A stretch of 64,000 nucleotides of DNA from Paenibacillus puerhi (GTDB lineage Bacteria; Bacillota; Bacilli; Paenibacillales; NBRC-103111): the NCBI RefSeq assembly GCF_009846885.1, contig NZ_WUWM01000028.1:1-64000 (forward strand). Direction: 5' to 3'. The notes beneath the pieces were generated by a model. The model was not told where the DNA came from and made no database searches. It saw nothing but the letters and a program-made list of their open reading frames with translations. Made by a program: the position numbers and the translations under genes. Shown piece after piece: positions 17,600 to 30,244 of this stretch; within the stretch, counting starts at the first letter, position 1, and each line of letters begins with the position of its first letter.

Positions 17600-20248
17600 A
17601 TGTTACTTGCAGGGCAAATCACCGTAGATTATTTGGTCAATCCGATCGGTCTGACCAAACCGCCGCAATTCGGATGGATCGTTGAAAGCGATAAATCGAA
17701 TGTCATGCAAAAAACGTATCGCTTGCAAATTTCTTGCCAACCCGACTTTCAAAGCCTTGTTTTTGACAGCGGCGTCATTGTTAGCGATCAATCCGCCCAT
17801 GTCGAGGCAGAAGGCTTGAAGCTGGCTTCTTCCACCCGCTATTATTTGAGAGTGCAAATTACAGACGGATCAGAAGAAAGCGATTGGAGTCAGACGGCCT
17901 TCTTCACGACGGCTCTACGGAGCCAAGAGGAGTGGAAGGGTCAATTTGTGTCTGCAGAATCCAAAGCAGATGCGGCCAATTCCAAGGGCACCTACCTACG
18001 CCGTCAGTTTCGTGCGAAGTCAGATATCGTCTCGGCTGTCGTCTATTCCACTGCATTAGGACTGTATAAACTCTATATCAACGGCATCAAAGTCAGCGAG
18101 GATGAGCTTGCGCCCGGCTGGACCTCCTACAGCAAGCATTTGCTCTACCAGACATATGAAGTGACTTCATTGGTGCAAAGCGGAGAGAATGCCATCGGGA
18201 CCATGCTCGGGGCCGGCTGGTACAAGGGATTAATGGGATTTGCGGGTCTGAGAAACCATTATGGGGACCAGACGGCTTTCTTGTGTCAGTTAGAGATTAC
18301 TTATGCAGACGGCTCCAAGGATATTGTAGTCACGGATCAAGCCTGGAAGGGGACGGATTCTCCCGTCATCTTCTCTGAAATTTATGATGGGGAAGTGTAT
18401 GACGCCAGACTGGAACAAGAAGGCTGGAATACCCCGGGCTATGACGATACCGCTTGGAAACCCGTGGAAATCGTGGAATATGATAAATCGGTGCTGACAG
18501 CGCAGGCAGGCTGCAAGGTGAAGGAGCTTGATCGCATCCCGGCCAAAGAACTGATCATCACTCCGCAGGGAGACACGGTCATTAATTTCGGTCAAAATCT
18601 GACCGGCTGGGTTCACTTTAAAGTGAACGGACAAGCCGGCGAGCGCGTTGTTCTAAATCACTTTGAGGTTCTCGATGCTGAAGGCAATGTTTATCTGGAC
18701 AATATCAGAAAAGCCAAGCAAACGGTCTGCTACACACTGAAGGGCGGGACAGAGGAAGCCTTTCATCCGAATTTCACCTTCCAGGGCTTCCAATATATCA
18801 AAGTCGCCGAGTACCCTGGCGAGATCAAGCTGGACCATTTTGAAGCGGTCGCGGTTCATTCGGATATGCAGCCTACGGGAACCTTTGAATGCTCCAATCC
18901 GGACATCAATCAACTGCAGCACAATATTCTCTGGGGAATGAAAGGCAACTTTGTCGACATTCCGACAGATTGCCCGCAGCGGGATGAACGCCTGGGTTGG
19001 ACGGGAGACGCTCAAATATTTGGCAGGACGGCAAGCTACCTGATGAACACATACACCTTCTTCAGAAAGTGGCTGAAGGATGTGAGTGCGGATCAAACAC
19101 CTGAAGGAGGCGTTCCTCATGTCGTTCCGGATATCGTGTCAGGCAAAGCCGATGATGACTGGCTGCTTGGTCAGGGGAGCCATTCATCCGCAGCCTGGGC
19201 AGACGTGGCAGTCATTATGCCCTGGACCTTATATCTTACATTCGGGGATACCCGAATACTGAAAGAGCAATATGACAGCATGAAGGCCTGGATCGAATTC
19301 ATGCAGCAGAATAGCGAGGACGGAATTTGGAATTATAAGCTTCAATTTGGCGATTGGGTCGCGCTGGATGCGAAGGAAGGAAGTTATTTCGGAGCCACAC
19401 CCAATGATTTGGTAGCTACAGCCTATTACGCCTATTCGACAGAGCTATTTTCCAAGATAGCTAAGATATTAGGGAGAGAGCAGGACTATAACACCTATTC
19501 GCAACTGTACCGTGAGGTTGTCGAAACCTTTCAAAACGAATTTTTCACACCTACCGGACGAATGGCCGCCAGAACACAAACGGCGCACATTATTGCGCTT
19601 TACTTTAACCTGGTACCGGATAAATTCAGGGCTAGAACCATCCGAACGCTGCTGGAGCTTCTGAGGGAGAACGACGGACACCTGGTCACCGGGTTTGTCG
19701 GTACACCGTATTTTTGCCATGCCCTGAGTCAAAACGGCCACTTGAAGGAAGCGTATGAGCTTCTTCTGAAGGATGATTTCCCTTCATGGCTGTATCAGGT
19801 GAAGGCTGGAGCGACGACCATCTGGGAGCACTGGGACGGCATCAAGCCGGATGGAACGATGTGGAGCCCCGACATGAATTCCTTTAATCATTATGCGTAC
19901 GGCGCCATCGGAGAATGGCTGTATCGCGTAGTAGCGGGAATTGAGGCGGATGAGCAACAACCCGGTTATAAACATACGATCATCCAGCCGCATATTGGCG
20001 GCGGCTTGGACTATGTCCGTGCCAACTACTCCAGCATCTATGGCGATATCTCCTCTTCCTGGAAGATCGAAGATTCCATGGTTCATGTCGAGGTTGAAAT
20101 TCCGCACAACACTACAGCCACCATTATTTTGGACCAAGTGCAATCCGTTGCCGCGGTTCAGAATCAGTATGAATTAAATGAACACCGGCTGACCGCACAG
20201 GTTGGATCTGGGAAACACGGCTTTTCGTATTTAAGAGTGGAAGACTGA
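17600..20248 (+). CDS. Alpha-L-rhamnosidase, glycoside hydrolase family 78
   Basis: An 882-residue protein with the full Bac_rhamnosid arrangement: an N-terminal fibronectin-like domain (about 1-105), a beta domain with the WKGQFVSAE, YINGIKVSEDELAPGWT and GAGWYKG motifs, a concanavalin-like domain and the catalytic (alpha/alpha)6 barrel. In the barrel DCPQRDERLGWTGDAQ holds the catalytic acid region and TTIWEHWDG the proposed base; SFNHYAYGAIGEWLY closes it. It releases terminal L-rhamnose from rhamnogalacturonan fragments or glycosides. No signal peptide is present, so it probably acts inside on imported oligosaccharides. The second of two nearby ATGs (17600) follows AGGGA and is preferred. 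Confidence 0.92.
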   Translation: MLLAGQITVDYLVNPIGLTKPPQFGWIVESDKSNVMQKTYRLQISCQPDFQSLVFDSGVIVSDQSAHVEAEGLKLASSTRYYLRVQITDGSEESDWSQTAFFTTALRSQEEWKGQFVSAESKADAANSKGTYLRRQFRAKSDIVSAVVYSTALGLYKLYINGIKVSEDELAPGWTSYSKHLLYQTYEVTSLVQSGENAIGTMLGAGWYKGLMGFAGLRNHYGDQTAFLCQLEITYADGSKDIVVTDQAWKGTDSPVIFSEIYDGEVYDARLEQEGWNTPGYDDTAWKPVEIVEYDKSVLTAQAGCKVKELDRIPAKELIITPQGDTVINFGQNLTGWVHFKVNGQAGERVVLNHFEVLDAEGNVYLDNIRKAKQTVCYTLKGGTEEAFHPNFTFQGFQYIKVAEYPGEIKLDHFEAVAVHSDMQPTGTFECSNPDINQLQHNILWGMKGNFVDIPTDCPQRDERLGWTGDAQIFGRTASYLMNTYTFFRKWLKDVSADQTPEGGVPHVVPDIVSGKADDDWLLGQGSHSSAAWADVAVIMPWTLYLTFGDTRILKEQYDSMKAWIEFMQQNSEDGIWNYKLQFGDWVALDAKEGSYFGATPNDLVATAYYAYSTELFSKIAKILGREQDYNTYSQLYREVVETFQNEFFTPTGRMAARTQTAHIIALYFNLVPDKFRARTIRTLLELLRENDGHLVTGFVGTPYFCHALSQNGHLKEAYELLLKDDFPSWLYQVKAGATTIWEHWDGIKPDGTMWSPDMNSFNHYAYGAIGEWLYRVVAGIEADEQQPGYKHTIIQPHIGGGLDYVRANYSSIYGDISSSWKIEDSMVHVEVEIPHNTTATIILDQVQSVAAVQNQYELNEHRLTAQVGSGKHGFSYLRVED

Positions 20249-20317
20249 GGAGTGACATCATTCTCATGCCGTACTACTGCTGGAATCCGTATCGGCACGT
20301 TGCAGATTCTATATAAT

Positions 20318-20355
20318 AAAAACCCCGTTACAACTTCCATTGTAACGGGGTTTTT
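20318..20355. terminator. Bidirectional terminator between rhamnosidase and sufB
   Basis: AAAAACCCCGTTACAA (20318-20333) pairs perfectly with TTGTAACGGGGTTTTT (20340-20355) over a 6-base loop. The T run on either strand serves both converging genes. Confidence 0.93.
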
Positions 20356-20360
20356 AGCGT

Positions 20361-21758
20361 TTAACCGATGGATCCTTCCATTTCGAACTTGATCAACCGG
20401 TTCATTTCCACGGCATACTCCATCGGCAGTTCCTTGGTAAACGGCTCGATAAAGCCCATGACGATCATCTGCGTAGCTTCCGCTTCCGTCAGACCACGGC
20501 TCATCAGGTAGAACAGTTGGTCTTCGGAAACCTTGGATACCGTCGCTTCGTGCTCCAGCGTGATGTTGTCGTTCATGATCTCGTTGTACGGGATCGTGTC
20601 GGACGTGGACTGATTATCCATGATCAGGGTATCGCATTTGATGTTGGCTTTGGAGCCCTCGGAGTTCCGTCCGAACGAAGCAAGGCCGCGATAGGTAACT
20701 TTGCCGCCATGCTTGCTGATCGACTTGGATACGATCGTAGAAGTCGTATCCGGCGCCAGATGCGTCATTTTCGCGCCCGCATCCTGGTGCTGTCCTTTGC
20801 CTGCAACGGCGATGGACAAGACCATCCCTTTCGCGCCGCGGCCCTTCAACACAACTGCCGGATATTTCATCGTCAGCTTGGAGCCGATGTTGCCGTCCAC
20901 CCACTCCATCGTGGCGTTCTCCTCGGCAACCGCACGCTTGGTAACGAGGTTGTAGATGTTCGGAGCCCAGTTCTGAATCGTCGTATAACGCACGCGGGAG
21001 TCCTTGAGACAAATAATCTCGACGACCGCGCTATGCAGCGAGTTCGTGCTATATACCGGGGCCGTGCAGCCTTCCACGTAGTGGACGAAGCTGCCTTCGT
21101 CGGCAATGATCAGGGTACGCTCGAATTGACCCATGTTTTCCGAGTTGATCCGGAAGTACGCTTGCAGCGGGATTTCGACCTTCACACCCTTCGGCACATA
21201 GATGAAGCTGCCTCCGGACCATACGGCGCTGTTCAGCGCAGCGAACTTGTTGTCGCTAGGCGGAATGATCGTACCGAAAAACTTCCGGAAAATTTCGGGA
21301 TGCTCTTTAAGAGCCGTGTCCGTGTCCATGAACAGCACGCCTTGATCTTCCAGATCCTTCTGCATGCTGTGGTAAACGACCTCAGACTCATACTGCGCGG
21401 ATACGCCCGCGAGGAATTTTTGTTCCGCTTCCGGAATTCCCAGCTTATCGAACGTTTCCTTGATCTCGGTCGGCACCTCTTCCCAAGTCTTGCCCTGCTT
21501 CTCGGATGGCTTGACATAGTACTGGATATCGTCGAAATCCAGATCGTCCATGTTGCCTCCCCATTTCGGCATCGGCATCTTCAGGAATTGATCCAGCGAC
21601 TTCAGACGGAAGTCAAGCATCCATTCCGGCTCGCCCTTCATCCGCGAAATCTCGGTCACGATTTCCCGCGTCAGCCCTTTTCCGCTCTGGAAGATATTCT
21701 TGTGCTCGTCGCGAAAGCCATACTTGTACTCTTCCATCTCCGGCATTTTCTTAGCCAT
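20361..21758 (-). CDS. sufB: Fe-S cluster scaffold subunit SufB
   Basis: The 465-residue length and sequence are standard for Firmicutes SufB, with the conserved C-terminal beta-helix core ([18 protein letters not shown] and [17 protein letters not shown]). SufB, SufC and SufD form the SufBC2D scaffold, on which iron-sulfur clusters are built with sulfur supplied by SufS-SufU. It is the last gene of sufC-sufD-sufS-sufU-sufB, 42 bases after sufU, with a strong terminator behind it. The ribosome site is AGGAGG. In Bacillus this is the main and essential Fe-S assembly pathway. Confidence 0.97.
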   Translation of the reverse strand: MAKKMPEMEEYKYGFRDEHKNIFQSGKGLTREIVTEISRMKGEPEWMLDFRLKSLDQFLKMPMPKWGGNMDDLDFDDIQYYVKPSEKQGKTWEEVPTEIKETFDKLGIPEAEQKFLAGVSAQYESEVVYHSMQKDLEDQGVLFMDTDTALKEHPEIFRKFFGTIIPPSDNKFAALNSAVWSGGSFIYVPKGVKVEIPLQAYFRINSENMGQFERTLIIADEGSFVHYVEGCTAPVYSTNSLHSAVVEIICLKDSRVRYTTIQNWAPNIYNLVTKRAVAEENATMEWVDGNIGSKLTMKYPAVVLKGRGAKGMVLSIAVAGKGQHQDAGAKMTHLAPDTTSTIVSKSISKHGGKVTYRGLASFGRNSEGSKANIKCDTLIMDNQSTSDTIPYNEIMNDNITLEHEATVSKVSEDQLFYLMSRGLTEAEATQMIVMGFIEPFTKELPMEYAVEMNRLIKFEMEGSIG

Positions 21759-21800
21759 GTTTGTCGCGCCTCCTTTTTCTTCCTAACATTCATTACCCGG

Positions 21801-24743
<2,943 letters not shown>

Positions 24744-24779
24744 TCGTATTTTTCCTCCTGTCCCTCCCGGGGTAGCTGA

Positions 24780-25613
24780 TTAATATTTTGGAGCGGTCGT
24801 GTTCATCGGAATCTTGAATTCCTCTTCCTCACTGCCGCCTACGGTTTCGTCGATAATGCCGAGTTCTTCCTTCACCCAGTCGTAGCCTTCGTTCTCCAGA
24901 CGCTGAGCCAGCTCAGGACCGCCGGATTTGACGATGCGCCCTTGCATCATAACGTGGACAAAGTCCGGCTTGATGTAGTCGAGCAGGCGCTGGTAGTGCG
25001 TGATGATCAGGAAGCCGCGGTCTTCGGAGCGCATGGCGTTCACGCCGGCCGCAACGATCCGAAGGGCATCGATGTCGAGACCCGAGTCGATCTCATCGAG
25101 AATGACGATACGCGGATCGAGCATCAGCATTTGCAAAATTTCATTACGTTTCTTCTCGCCGCCGGAGAAGCCTTCGTTCAGGTAGCGGTGCATGAACTCA
25201 GGGTTCATTTCCAGTTCCTTCATCTTGCCTTCCATCAGTCGGATGAACTTGATCAGGGAAATTTCGCTGCCTTCCTCCCGGCGTGCGTTGATGGCGCTGC
25301 GAAGGAAGTCTGCGTTGGTGACGCCGGTAATTTCGCTCGGATACTGCATAGCCAGAAACATCCCGGCCCGCGCTCTTTCATCCGTAGCCATATCCAGTAC
25401 ATCTTCGCCGTCAAGCGTTACCGTACCGCCGGACACTTCAAATTTCGGATGGCCCATCAGCGTGGAAGCAAGCGTACTTTTACCGGTTCCGTTCGGACCC
25501 ATGATCGCATGAACCTCGCCGCCCTTGATTTCCAAGCTAAGCCCCTTGAGAATTTCCTTGCCCTCGATCGATGCTTTCAAGCCCTCTATTTGAAAATGAG
25601 GAGAATTTGCCAT
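24780..25613 (-). CDS. sufC: Fe-S assembly ATPase SufC
   Basis: The protein has 277 residues and all ABC ATPase motifs: Walker [10 protein letters not shown] (about 39-47), Q-loop in AMQYPSEI, signature GFSGGEKKR, Walker [12 protein letters not shown] and the switch histidine in ITHYQ. SufC drives conformational change of the SufBC2D scaffold. It is about 15 residues longer than usual because of an acidic tail (EEEEF and following). It is the first gene of the suf operon. A perfect TATAAT box and Fur/PerR-like repeats lie within 125 bases upstream. Confidence 0.97.
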   Translation of the reverse strand: MANSPHFQIEGLKASIEGKEILKGLSLEIKGGEVHAIMGPNGTGKSTLASTLMGHPKFEVSGGTVTLDGEDVLDMATDERARAGMFLAMQYPSEITGVTNADFLRSAINARREEGSEISLIKFIRLMEGKMKELEMNPEFMHRYLNEGFSGGEKKRNEILQMLMLDPRIVILDEIDSGLDIDALRIVAAGVNAMRSEDRGFLIITHYQRLLDYIKPDFVHVMMQGRIVKSGGPELAQRLENEGYDWVKEELGIIDETVGGSEEEEFKIPMNTTAPKY

Positions 25614-25660
25614 AGCGTATTAGCCTCCGTGCTTCTTATATTTTTGGAATTGTTTTCTCT

Positions 25661-25700
25661 TAAGAATCATTCTAAACTGATTCTCAATGATTCTCAATCA
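25661..25700 (-). promoter_or_regulatory. Fur/PerR-like operator region of the suf operon
   Basis: TAAGAAT-C-ATTCTAA (25661-25675) is a 7-1-7 inverted repeat of the Fur-family type. Next to it TGATTCTCAA is repeated directly (25678-25697). The site lies between the -10 box and sufC, where a bound repressor would block transcription. Which Fur-family protein (Fur or PerR) would bind is not decidable by eye. Confidence 0.5.
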
Positions 25701-25709
25701 TAATATACT

Positions 25710-25738
25710 ATTATATCTTACCATATTGAATCAATAAA
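25710..25738 (-). promoter_or_regulatory. Candidate suf operon promoter
   Basis: On the minus strand TTTATT (25738-25733), 17 bases and a perfect TATAAT (25715-25710) stand about 97 bases upstream of sufC. Confidence 0.5.
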
Positions 25739-25776
25739 TACCTGCCATCGCTTATTTTAGCGTTTTTCCATTGAAA

Positions 25777-26358
25777 TCATCGATTTAACGCGGCTTTGAT
25801 TTTGTCCAGCTCGGATTGAAAACGCTCCTCCGACAAAACCTGCACGCGTTCGACTGAGTTCAACAGCTCCTCCGGAAGCCCTATCCAAGACTTGCACCCG
25901 TTGTATTCGGGTAAAACAGGGACATTCACCGGGTCTTTAAGCTTGTACACCCTTAGCAGCATCAGATGAAGCGGCTTGGTACGCTTCCACTTGAGGCGCT
26001 CCTCGGAGAACCGATCCGTCCAGATATGGAAAGGCCTCAGCTTGTCCAGCTCCTCTTGCGTCCGGATCAGGATATCCTCCACAAGCTCCGCGTAGATACG
26101 GATCGATACTTCGGTTTGCTCTGCACTCCAGCCTTCCGCCAGCTCCTCCAGGCGGAAGGCGAATGGCTGCTTGACAAGCTCTTTACGCTGATGCTCGTAT
26201 GTAGGGTACAGAAAGAAGCTTTCGCTTTCTACGCGAAAATCTTTCGTCTCCTCGCGAATGCCGCCTTTGCGCATGATCAGAATTTGATCGCCGCGCTCCA
26301 GCGCATCCACCGCTACGGCCCATTCCTTCAGGCCCATGACTTGTGCGCCTTCATACAT
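25777..26358 (-). CDS. DUF1802 family protein
   Basis: This 193-residue protein matches DUF1802: LKEWAVAVDALERGDQILIMRKGGI near the start, FFLYPTYEHQ in the middle and a WIGLPEEL stretch near the end. Members are soluble and of unknown function. The start at 26358 follows AAGGAGGG; the frame runs on upstream without support. It is encoded alone on the minus strand just upstream of the suf promoter and may read towards suf, since I see no terminator between its stop (25777) and the suf promoter. Confidence 0.85.
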   Translation of the reverse strand: MYEGAQVMGLKEWAVAVDALERGDQILIMRKGGIREETKDFRVESESFFLYPTYEHQRKELVKQPFAFRLEELAEGWSAEQTEVSIRIYAELVEDILIRTQEELDKLRPFHIWTDRFSEERLKWKRTKPLHLMLLRVYKLKDPVNVPVLPEYNGCKSWIGLPEELLNSVERVQVLSEERFQSELDKIKAALNR

Positions 26359-26554
26359 CCGCGCTCTCCCTCCTTTGCAATCCCGTTTTAGCGGGTCTCG
26401 CGTCCGGATTGCCGCCCGTACGGGATGTCCATTCCAAGTCATTATAGGTTCTTAGGCAAAACAATGCAATTTTGCAGGCAGCATAAAATCCTTTATCCTG
26501 ATCGATCCTAAGAGAGCACCAACCAAAAATCATTGGCCAGGGAGGGACAGGACT

Positions 26555-26725
26555 ATGCGTGAAGGACTGATTCCAACGGTATTGGGTACGGCCGTGACAG
26601 CGTCAGGCGCCGCAATTCGCAATAAATATCCGATGGCTGCCGCTGCGGTTGTCGGCTTCGGGGTCGCTCATGTCGTGCTCGGCGCGATCGATTTGGTGGA
26701 GCATCGCAGAAAATCGCTTTTCTAG
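26555..26725 (+). CDS. Small conserved-looking membrane protein (56 residues)
   Basis: An ATG at 26555, 8 bases behind GGAGGG, opens a 56-residue frame that ends in TAG at 26725. The sequence begins MREGLIPTVLG and has two Ala/Gly/Val-rich hydrophobic stretches (about 5-20 and 28-46), then a basic tail ending RRKSLF. The ribosome site, hydrophobic pattern and the strong terminator directly behind it argue that it is real. I do not know its function; small proteins like this are common in Paenibacillus genomes. Confidence 0.7.
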   Translation: MREGLIPTVLGTAVTASGAAIRNKYPMAAAAVVGFGVAHVVLGAIDLVEHRRKSLF

Positions 26726-26761
26726 GACGGCACGCGTAGGAAAAGCAAGAGTTACCACGGG

Positions 26762-26789
26762 AAAGGGAGGGCTGCGGCCTTCCCTTTTT
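26762..26789 (+). terminator. Terminator of the 56-residue membrane protein gene
   Basis: AAAGGGAGGGC (26762-26772) pairs with GCCTTCCCTTT (26777-26787) with one G-T pair and a 4-base loop; Ts follow. Confidence 0.85.
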
Positions 26790-26925
26790 CGATTGCGAGC
26801 CCTGCGCAGCCGCTTCTCCCGCTTTCCTTCTTCATCCTCCGCGGCGCTATTCCCACGTGCGGCAAATTGTTTTATACTAGAGGGAATGAACCTGTTTTGC
26901 TATGGAAAAAGGAGGAATTCGCAAC

Positions 26926-28146
26926 ATGTCCGCATATCACCCTTTTACGGAGGCCCAGGCTATCCAATACGCCCGCCAGCTTCCCGATCTGTTCGCTCCG
27001 GACAGCGAGCTCGTCAGCCGCGAGATCGGCGACGGCAACCTGAATCTGGTCTTTCACATCTCCGAGCCTGCTTCCGGCAAGAGCATCATTCTGAAGCAAG
27101 CCCTTCCTTATGCCAAGGTCGTCGGCGAATCGTGGCCGCTGACGCTTGACCGCGCCCGGATTGAAAGCGAAGCGCTGATCATCCAGGGGTCTCTCTGCCC
27201 TGAGCTGGTTCCTCATGTTCACGTCTACGAGCCCGACCTGGCTCTTACCGTCATGCAGGATCTCAGCGATCACGTGATTATGCGCAAAGGCCTGATCGAG
27301 CGCCGGCAATATCCTTTATTCGCCGGCCATATCGCGACCTTCCTGGCCCGCACGCTCTTCTTCACCTCCGATCTGGGACTTAATCAACAGGAAAAAAAGG
27401 GGCGCGTCAAGCAGTTCGTCAACCCGGAGCTGTGCAAAATAACCGAGGATCTTATCTTCGACGATCCTTATACCGATTCTCCTAACAATAACGTACCGCC
27501 CGCGATACGCGATGCGGTAGAGGCTATTTGGCAGGATACCGAGCTGCATCTGGAGGTTGCTATCCTGCGCGACAAGTTCCTATCGAAGGCCCAATCGCTG
27601 CTTCATGGAGATCTGCATACCGGCAGCATCTTTATCAAGTCCGATTCTACGAAGGTTATCGATCCGGAGTTCGCCTACTACGGACCGATGGGCTTCGACA
27701 TCGGAGCCTTGTTCGCCAACCTGCTGCTGAATTTCGCGGCACAGGAGGGCTGGAGCGAGGATAGCGCATCGCGCCGCGAGTACAGGGAATATTTGACCGG
27801 TACGATCCGCGATATCTGGACGAAATTCGAAGCCGAATTCCGCTCGCTCCTGGAAACGCACGGGGTGGACCGGATGTTCCGCACGCCGGGCTTTGCCGAT
27901 TATTATGTTCAGGAGATTCTGCGCGACACGGTCGGGTATACCGGCAGCAAGATTGTTCGCCGCGTGCATGGACTGGCTCAGGTAGCCGATATCAACCAGA
28001 TTCAGGATGAGGCTGCCCGCGAACGCGCCCAGCGCATCTCCTTATCCGTAGGGGTATCGCTGATCAAATTAAACCGTACGGCGGTGTCTATCGAACAATT
28101 GATCGAGATTGCCGAGAAGGCCGTTGCGCCCGATCACACAAAATAG
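26926..28146 (+). CDS. mtnK: S-methyl-5-thioribose kinase MtnK
   Basis: A 406-residue kinase of the methylthioribose kinase family with a protein-kinase-like fold: [11 protein letters not shown] (glycine loop, about 37-47), a lysine in [10 protein letters not shown], the catalytic [10 protein letters not shown] and [16 protein letters not shown] (metal site). It phosphorylates 5-methylthioribose at O1 in the methionine salvage pathway. The start at 26926 follows AAAAGGAGG. mtnA lies 29 bases downstream, so the two consecutive steps are encoded together. I found no SAM riboswitch in the leader. Confidence 0.95.
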   Translation: MSAYHPFTEAQAIQYARQLPDLFAPDSELVSREIGDGNLNLVFHISEPASGKSIILKQALPYAKVVGESWPLTLDRARIESEALIIQGSLCPELVPHVHVYEPDLALTVMQDLSDHVIMRKGLIERRQYPLFAGHIATFLARTLFFTSDLGLNQQEKKGRVKQFVNPELCKITEDLIFDDPYTDSPNNNVPPAIRDAVEAIWQDTELHLEVAILRDKFLSKAQSLLHGDLHTGSIFIKSDSTKVIDPEFAYYGPMGFDIGALFANLLLNFAAQEGWSEDSASRREYREYLTGTIRDIWTKFEAEFRSLLETHGVDRMFRTPGFADYYVQEILRDTVGYTGSKIVRRVHGLAQVADINQIQDEAARERAQRISLSVGVSLIKLNRTAVSIEQLIEIAEKAVAPDHTK

Positions 28147-28175
28147 AAAGAAAACTTGCGAGGAGTGACGGAGCT

Positions 28176-29261
28176 ATGACAAACGAACAAGCACCTGCAG
28201 CCGATTGGCTGCAATCGGTGCGCTGGAATTCGCTGAAGGATCGGCTGGATCTGCTGGATCAGCGGCTGCTCCCCGATGAGATCGTCTATTTGGAACTAAC
28301 GACGGCCGAGCAGGTATGGGATGCCATCAAGCAGCTCGCTGTACGCGGAGCGCCCGCGATCGGTATCTCTGCTGCATTCGGCGTTTATCTGGGCATCCGC
28401 TCTGTGGATAGCGGCCGCGAAGAGCTGCTGGCGGAGGTAAACCGCCAGTGCGATTACTTGGCGACAAGCCGTCCGACGGCGGTCAACCTGTTCTGGGCGC
28501 TCGACCGGATGCGGGCAAGAGCGGCCGTACTGCTTGGCGAAGCCGGGGACGGCGCGGCTGATCTGGAAGCGGCCAAGCGTGCTTTGCTGGACGAAGCTAT
28601 CGCGATCCAAGCGGAGGACGAGGAGACATGCCGGCTGATCGGCGAGCATGCGCTTTCGTTGTTCCAGGACGACATGGGCGTCCTGACGCATTGCAACGCA
28701 GGCGGACTGGCAACAGCCCGCTACGGAACGGCGCTGGCACCGATGTATCTGGCGCAAGAGAAGGGCATCAAGCTGAAGGTGTTCGCGGATGAAACCCGCC
28801 CCGTGCTGCAGGGCGCCCGGTTGACGGCATTCGAGCTTCAGCAGGCCGGGGTTGACGTCACGCTGATCTGCGACAACATGGCTGGCGCCGTCATGGCCAA
28901 GGGATGGATCCAAGCCGTCATCGTAGGCACCGACCGGGTCGCTGCCAACGGGGACGTCGCCAACAAAATCGGCACGTACAGCGTAGCGGTGCTGGCCAAG
29001 GCACACGGCATCCCGTTCTACGTCGCATGCCCGATGTCCACAATCGATCTGAATACGCCTACCGGCGCCGATATTCCGATCGAGGAGCGCCACGAGGACG
29101 AGATCACTCAGGGCTTCGGGAAGCGTACGGCGCCTGCGGGCGTGAAGGTATACAACCCGGCCTTCGATGTCACCCCGAATGAGTATGTAACGGCGATCAT
29201 AACGGAGAAGGGCGTCATCCGCGGACCTTACAGCGAAAATTTGAAGAAGCTGTTTAAATAG
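28176..29261 (+). CDS. mtnA: Methylthioribose-1-phosphate isomerase MtnA
   Basis: The 361-residue enzyme belongs to the eIF2B-related sugar isomerase family. The substrate-binding RGAPAIG (about 62-68), the catalytic cysteine in HCNAGGLAT and the catalytic aspartate in [18 protein letters not shown] are present. It converts methylthioribose 1-phosphate to methylthioribulose 1-phosphate, the step after MtnK. GGAGTGACGGAG precedes the ATG. The remaining salvage genes (mtnW, mtnX, mtnB, mtnD) are not in this window. Confidence 0.96.
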   Translation: MTNEQAPAADWLQSVRWNSLKDRLDLLDQRLLPDEIVYLELTTAEQVWDAIKQLAVRGAPAIGISAAFGVYLGIRSVDSGREELLAEVNRQCDYLATSRPTAVNLFWALDRMRARAAVLLGEAGDGAADLEAAKRALLDEAIAIQAEDEETCRLIGEHALSLFQDDMGVLTHCNAGGLATARYGTALAPMYLAQEKGIKLKVFADETRPVLQGARLTAFELQQAGVDVTLICDNMAGAVMAKGWIQAVIVGTDRVAANGDVANKIGTYSVAVLAKAHGIPFYVACPMSTIDLNTPTGADIPIEERHEDEITQGFGKRTAPAGVKVYNPAFDVTPNEYVTAIITEKGVIRGPYSENLKKLFK

Positions 29262-29288
29262 TCCCGGACAACCGTATATCGATAAACT

Positions 29289-29319
29289 CAAGACCGTCCT
29301 GATCCCTAGGACGGTCTTG
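29289..29319. terminator. Hairpin between mtnA and comQ
   Basis: CAAGACCGTCCT (29289-29300) pairs perfectly with AGGACGGTCTTG (29308-29319). It sits between converging genes and can serve both; the T runs are short. Confidence 0.75.
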
Positions 29320-29321
29320 TC

Positions 29322-30242
29322 TTACTCATCCAGAAATTCCCCGAACATAACTTCCTTCAGCTTCTCCTTCCAAGGGGAAAGCGCATCCAATTCGCTATAA
29401 ATTTCCTGCGCCTTCTGCACGCATACCGATTGGACGACACGCGCATACTCCATGCATCCCGAACGGTGAAGCGTCTCTACCAGCTCTTCCTTGCGCTCCA
29501 GCAGCGACTCGATAGGGAGCAGGCCCGTATAGTAATCCTTGAACGGACGGAAGGCTTCATCTTCCACTTTGAGCAAATACAGAATCGGCAGCGTGCGCTT
29601 TTTGGCGATCAGGTCGCTTTTGATATCGAAGCCGATCAGATCCTTCATATCGTTCTGAATCTGATGGATCAGGCCCGTGCAATCCGCCAGTTGATTCAAT
29701 TGCTCGACTTTTTCCTCGTTGCCGTCCAGAAAAGAACAACCCAGGTAACAAGCCAGACGGAACAAAGAACCTGACTTTTCCTGCGTCATCTCCACGTACT
29801 CATCCGGCGTGGCCGGACTTCCGCTAATATCCTTCTGCTGACCGTTCACCGATCTCGCCAGCATCTTACCGACGGCTGCCAAGCCTTCCGCCCGGATCTG
29901 CAGCCGCCCCAGCTCGCCGATGGCCCCTGTCAGAAGAGCCAGCACCGCGTTGAGAGCAGTCGCCTGCTGAACTTGCATCCAGGGCTTGCTCAGATGGTCT
30001 TGATCCTGAAGATCATCGACGATATCCAGGGCCAGCACGATCAGCTCCGTCACCGCAGCCATACGATGAATATGGGGAGAAGCTCCTCCCAGCATGTAGT
30101 GGGTGTACAAGGTTATCTTGGACCACGAGCCGTTCTCCAGCGCCTTATCGGCGATAGAAGCTTTCAGCAATGCTTTTAAATCCTCAACCTCGATCGTGTC
30201 ATCCACTATGCGCAGCATCTGCTGCTGGATATCCGGAATCAT
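29322..30242 (-). CDS. comQ: ComQ-like isoprenyl transferase (pheromone-modifying)
   Basis: This 306-residue protein has the polyprenyl synthetase fold. The first aspartate-rich motif DDLQD (D76, D77, D80) is intact; the second is NDMKD, near residue 200. The stretch ELIVLALDIVDDLQDQD, then WMQVQQATALNAVLAL, aligns well with Bacillus ComQ (from memory EILILSSDIMDDLEDED and WMKINRSESLNAALSL). ComQ attaches a farnesyl or geranyl group to a tryptophan of the ComX pheromone and helps process it. It is the last gene of comP-comA-comQ: its ATG lies two bases after the comA stop, with GAGGTG inside the end of comA. In Bacillus subtilis comQ comes first. An ordinary prenyl synthase is the alternative, made unlikely by the context. 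Confidence 0.87.
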   Translation of the reverse strand: MIPDIQQQMLRIVDDTIEVEDLKALLKASIADKALENGSWSKITLYTHYMLGGASPHIHRMAAVTELIVLALDIVDDLQDQDHLSKPWMQVQQATALNAVLALLTGAIGELGRLQIRAEGLAAVGKMLARSVNGQQKDISGSPATPDEYVEMTQEKSGSLFRLACYLGCSFLDGNEEKVEQLNQLADCTGLIHQIQNDMKDLIGFDIKSDLIAKKRTLPILYLLKVEDEAFRPFKDYYTGLLPIESLLERKEELVETLHRSGCMEYARVVQSVCVQKAQEIYSELDALSPWKEKLKEVMFGEFLDE

Positions 30243-30244
30243 CC

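Noticed and set aside
28296-29291. A 331-codon minus-strand frame across mtnA
   Set aside because: mtnA is unmistakable; the antisense frame is a composition effect of GC-rich codons.
29322-30242. comQ-like gene as an ordinary polyprenyl diphosphate synthase
   Set aside because: The tight operon with ComP- and ComA-like genes and the ComQ-specific stretch after the first Asp motif fit ComQ better, though biochemical proof is lacking.
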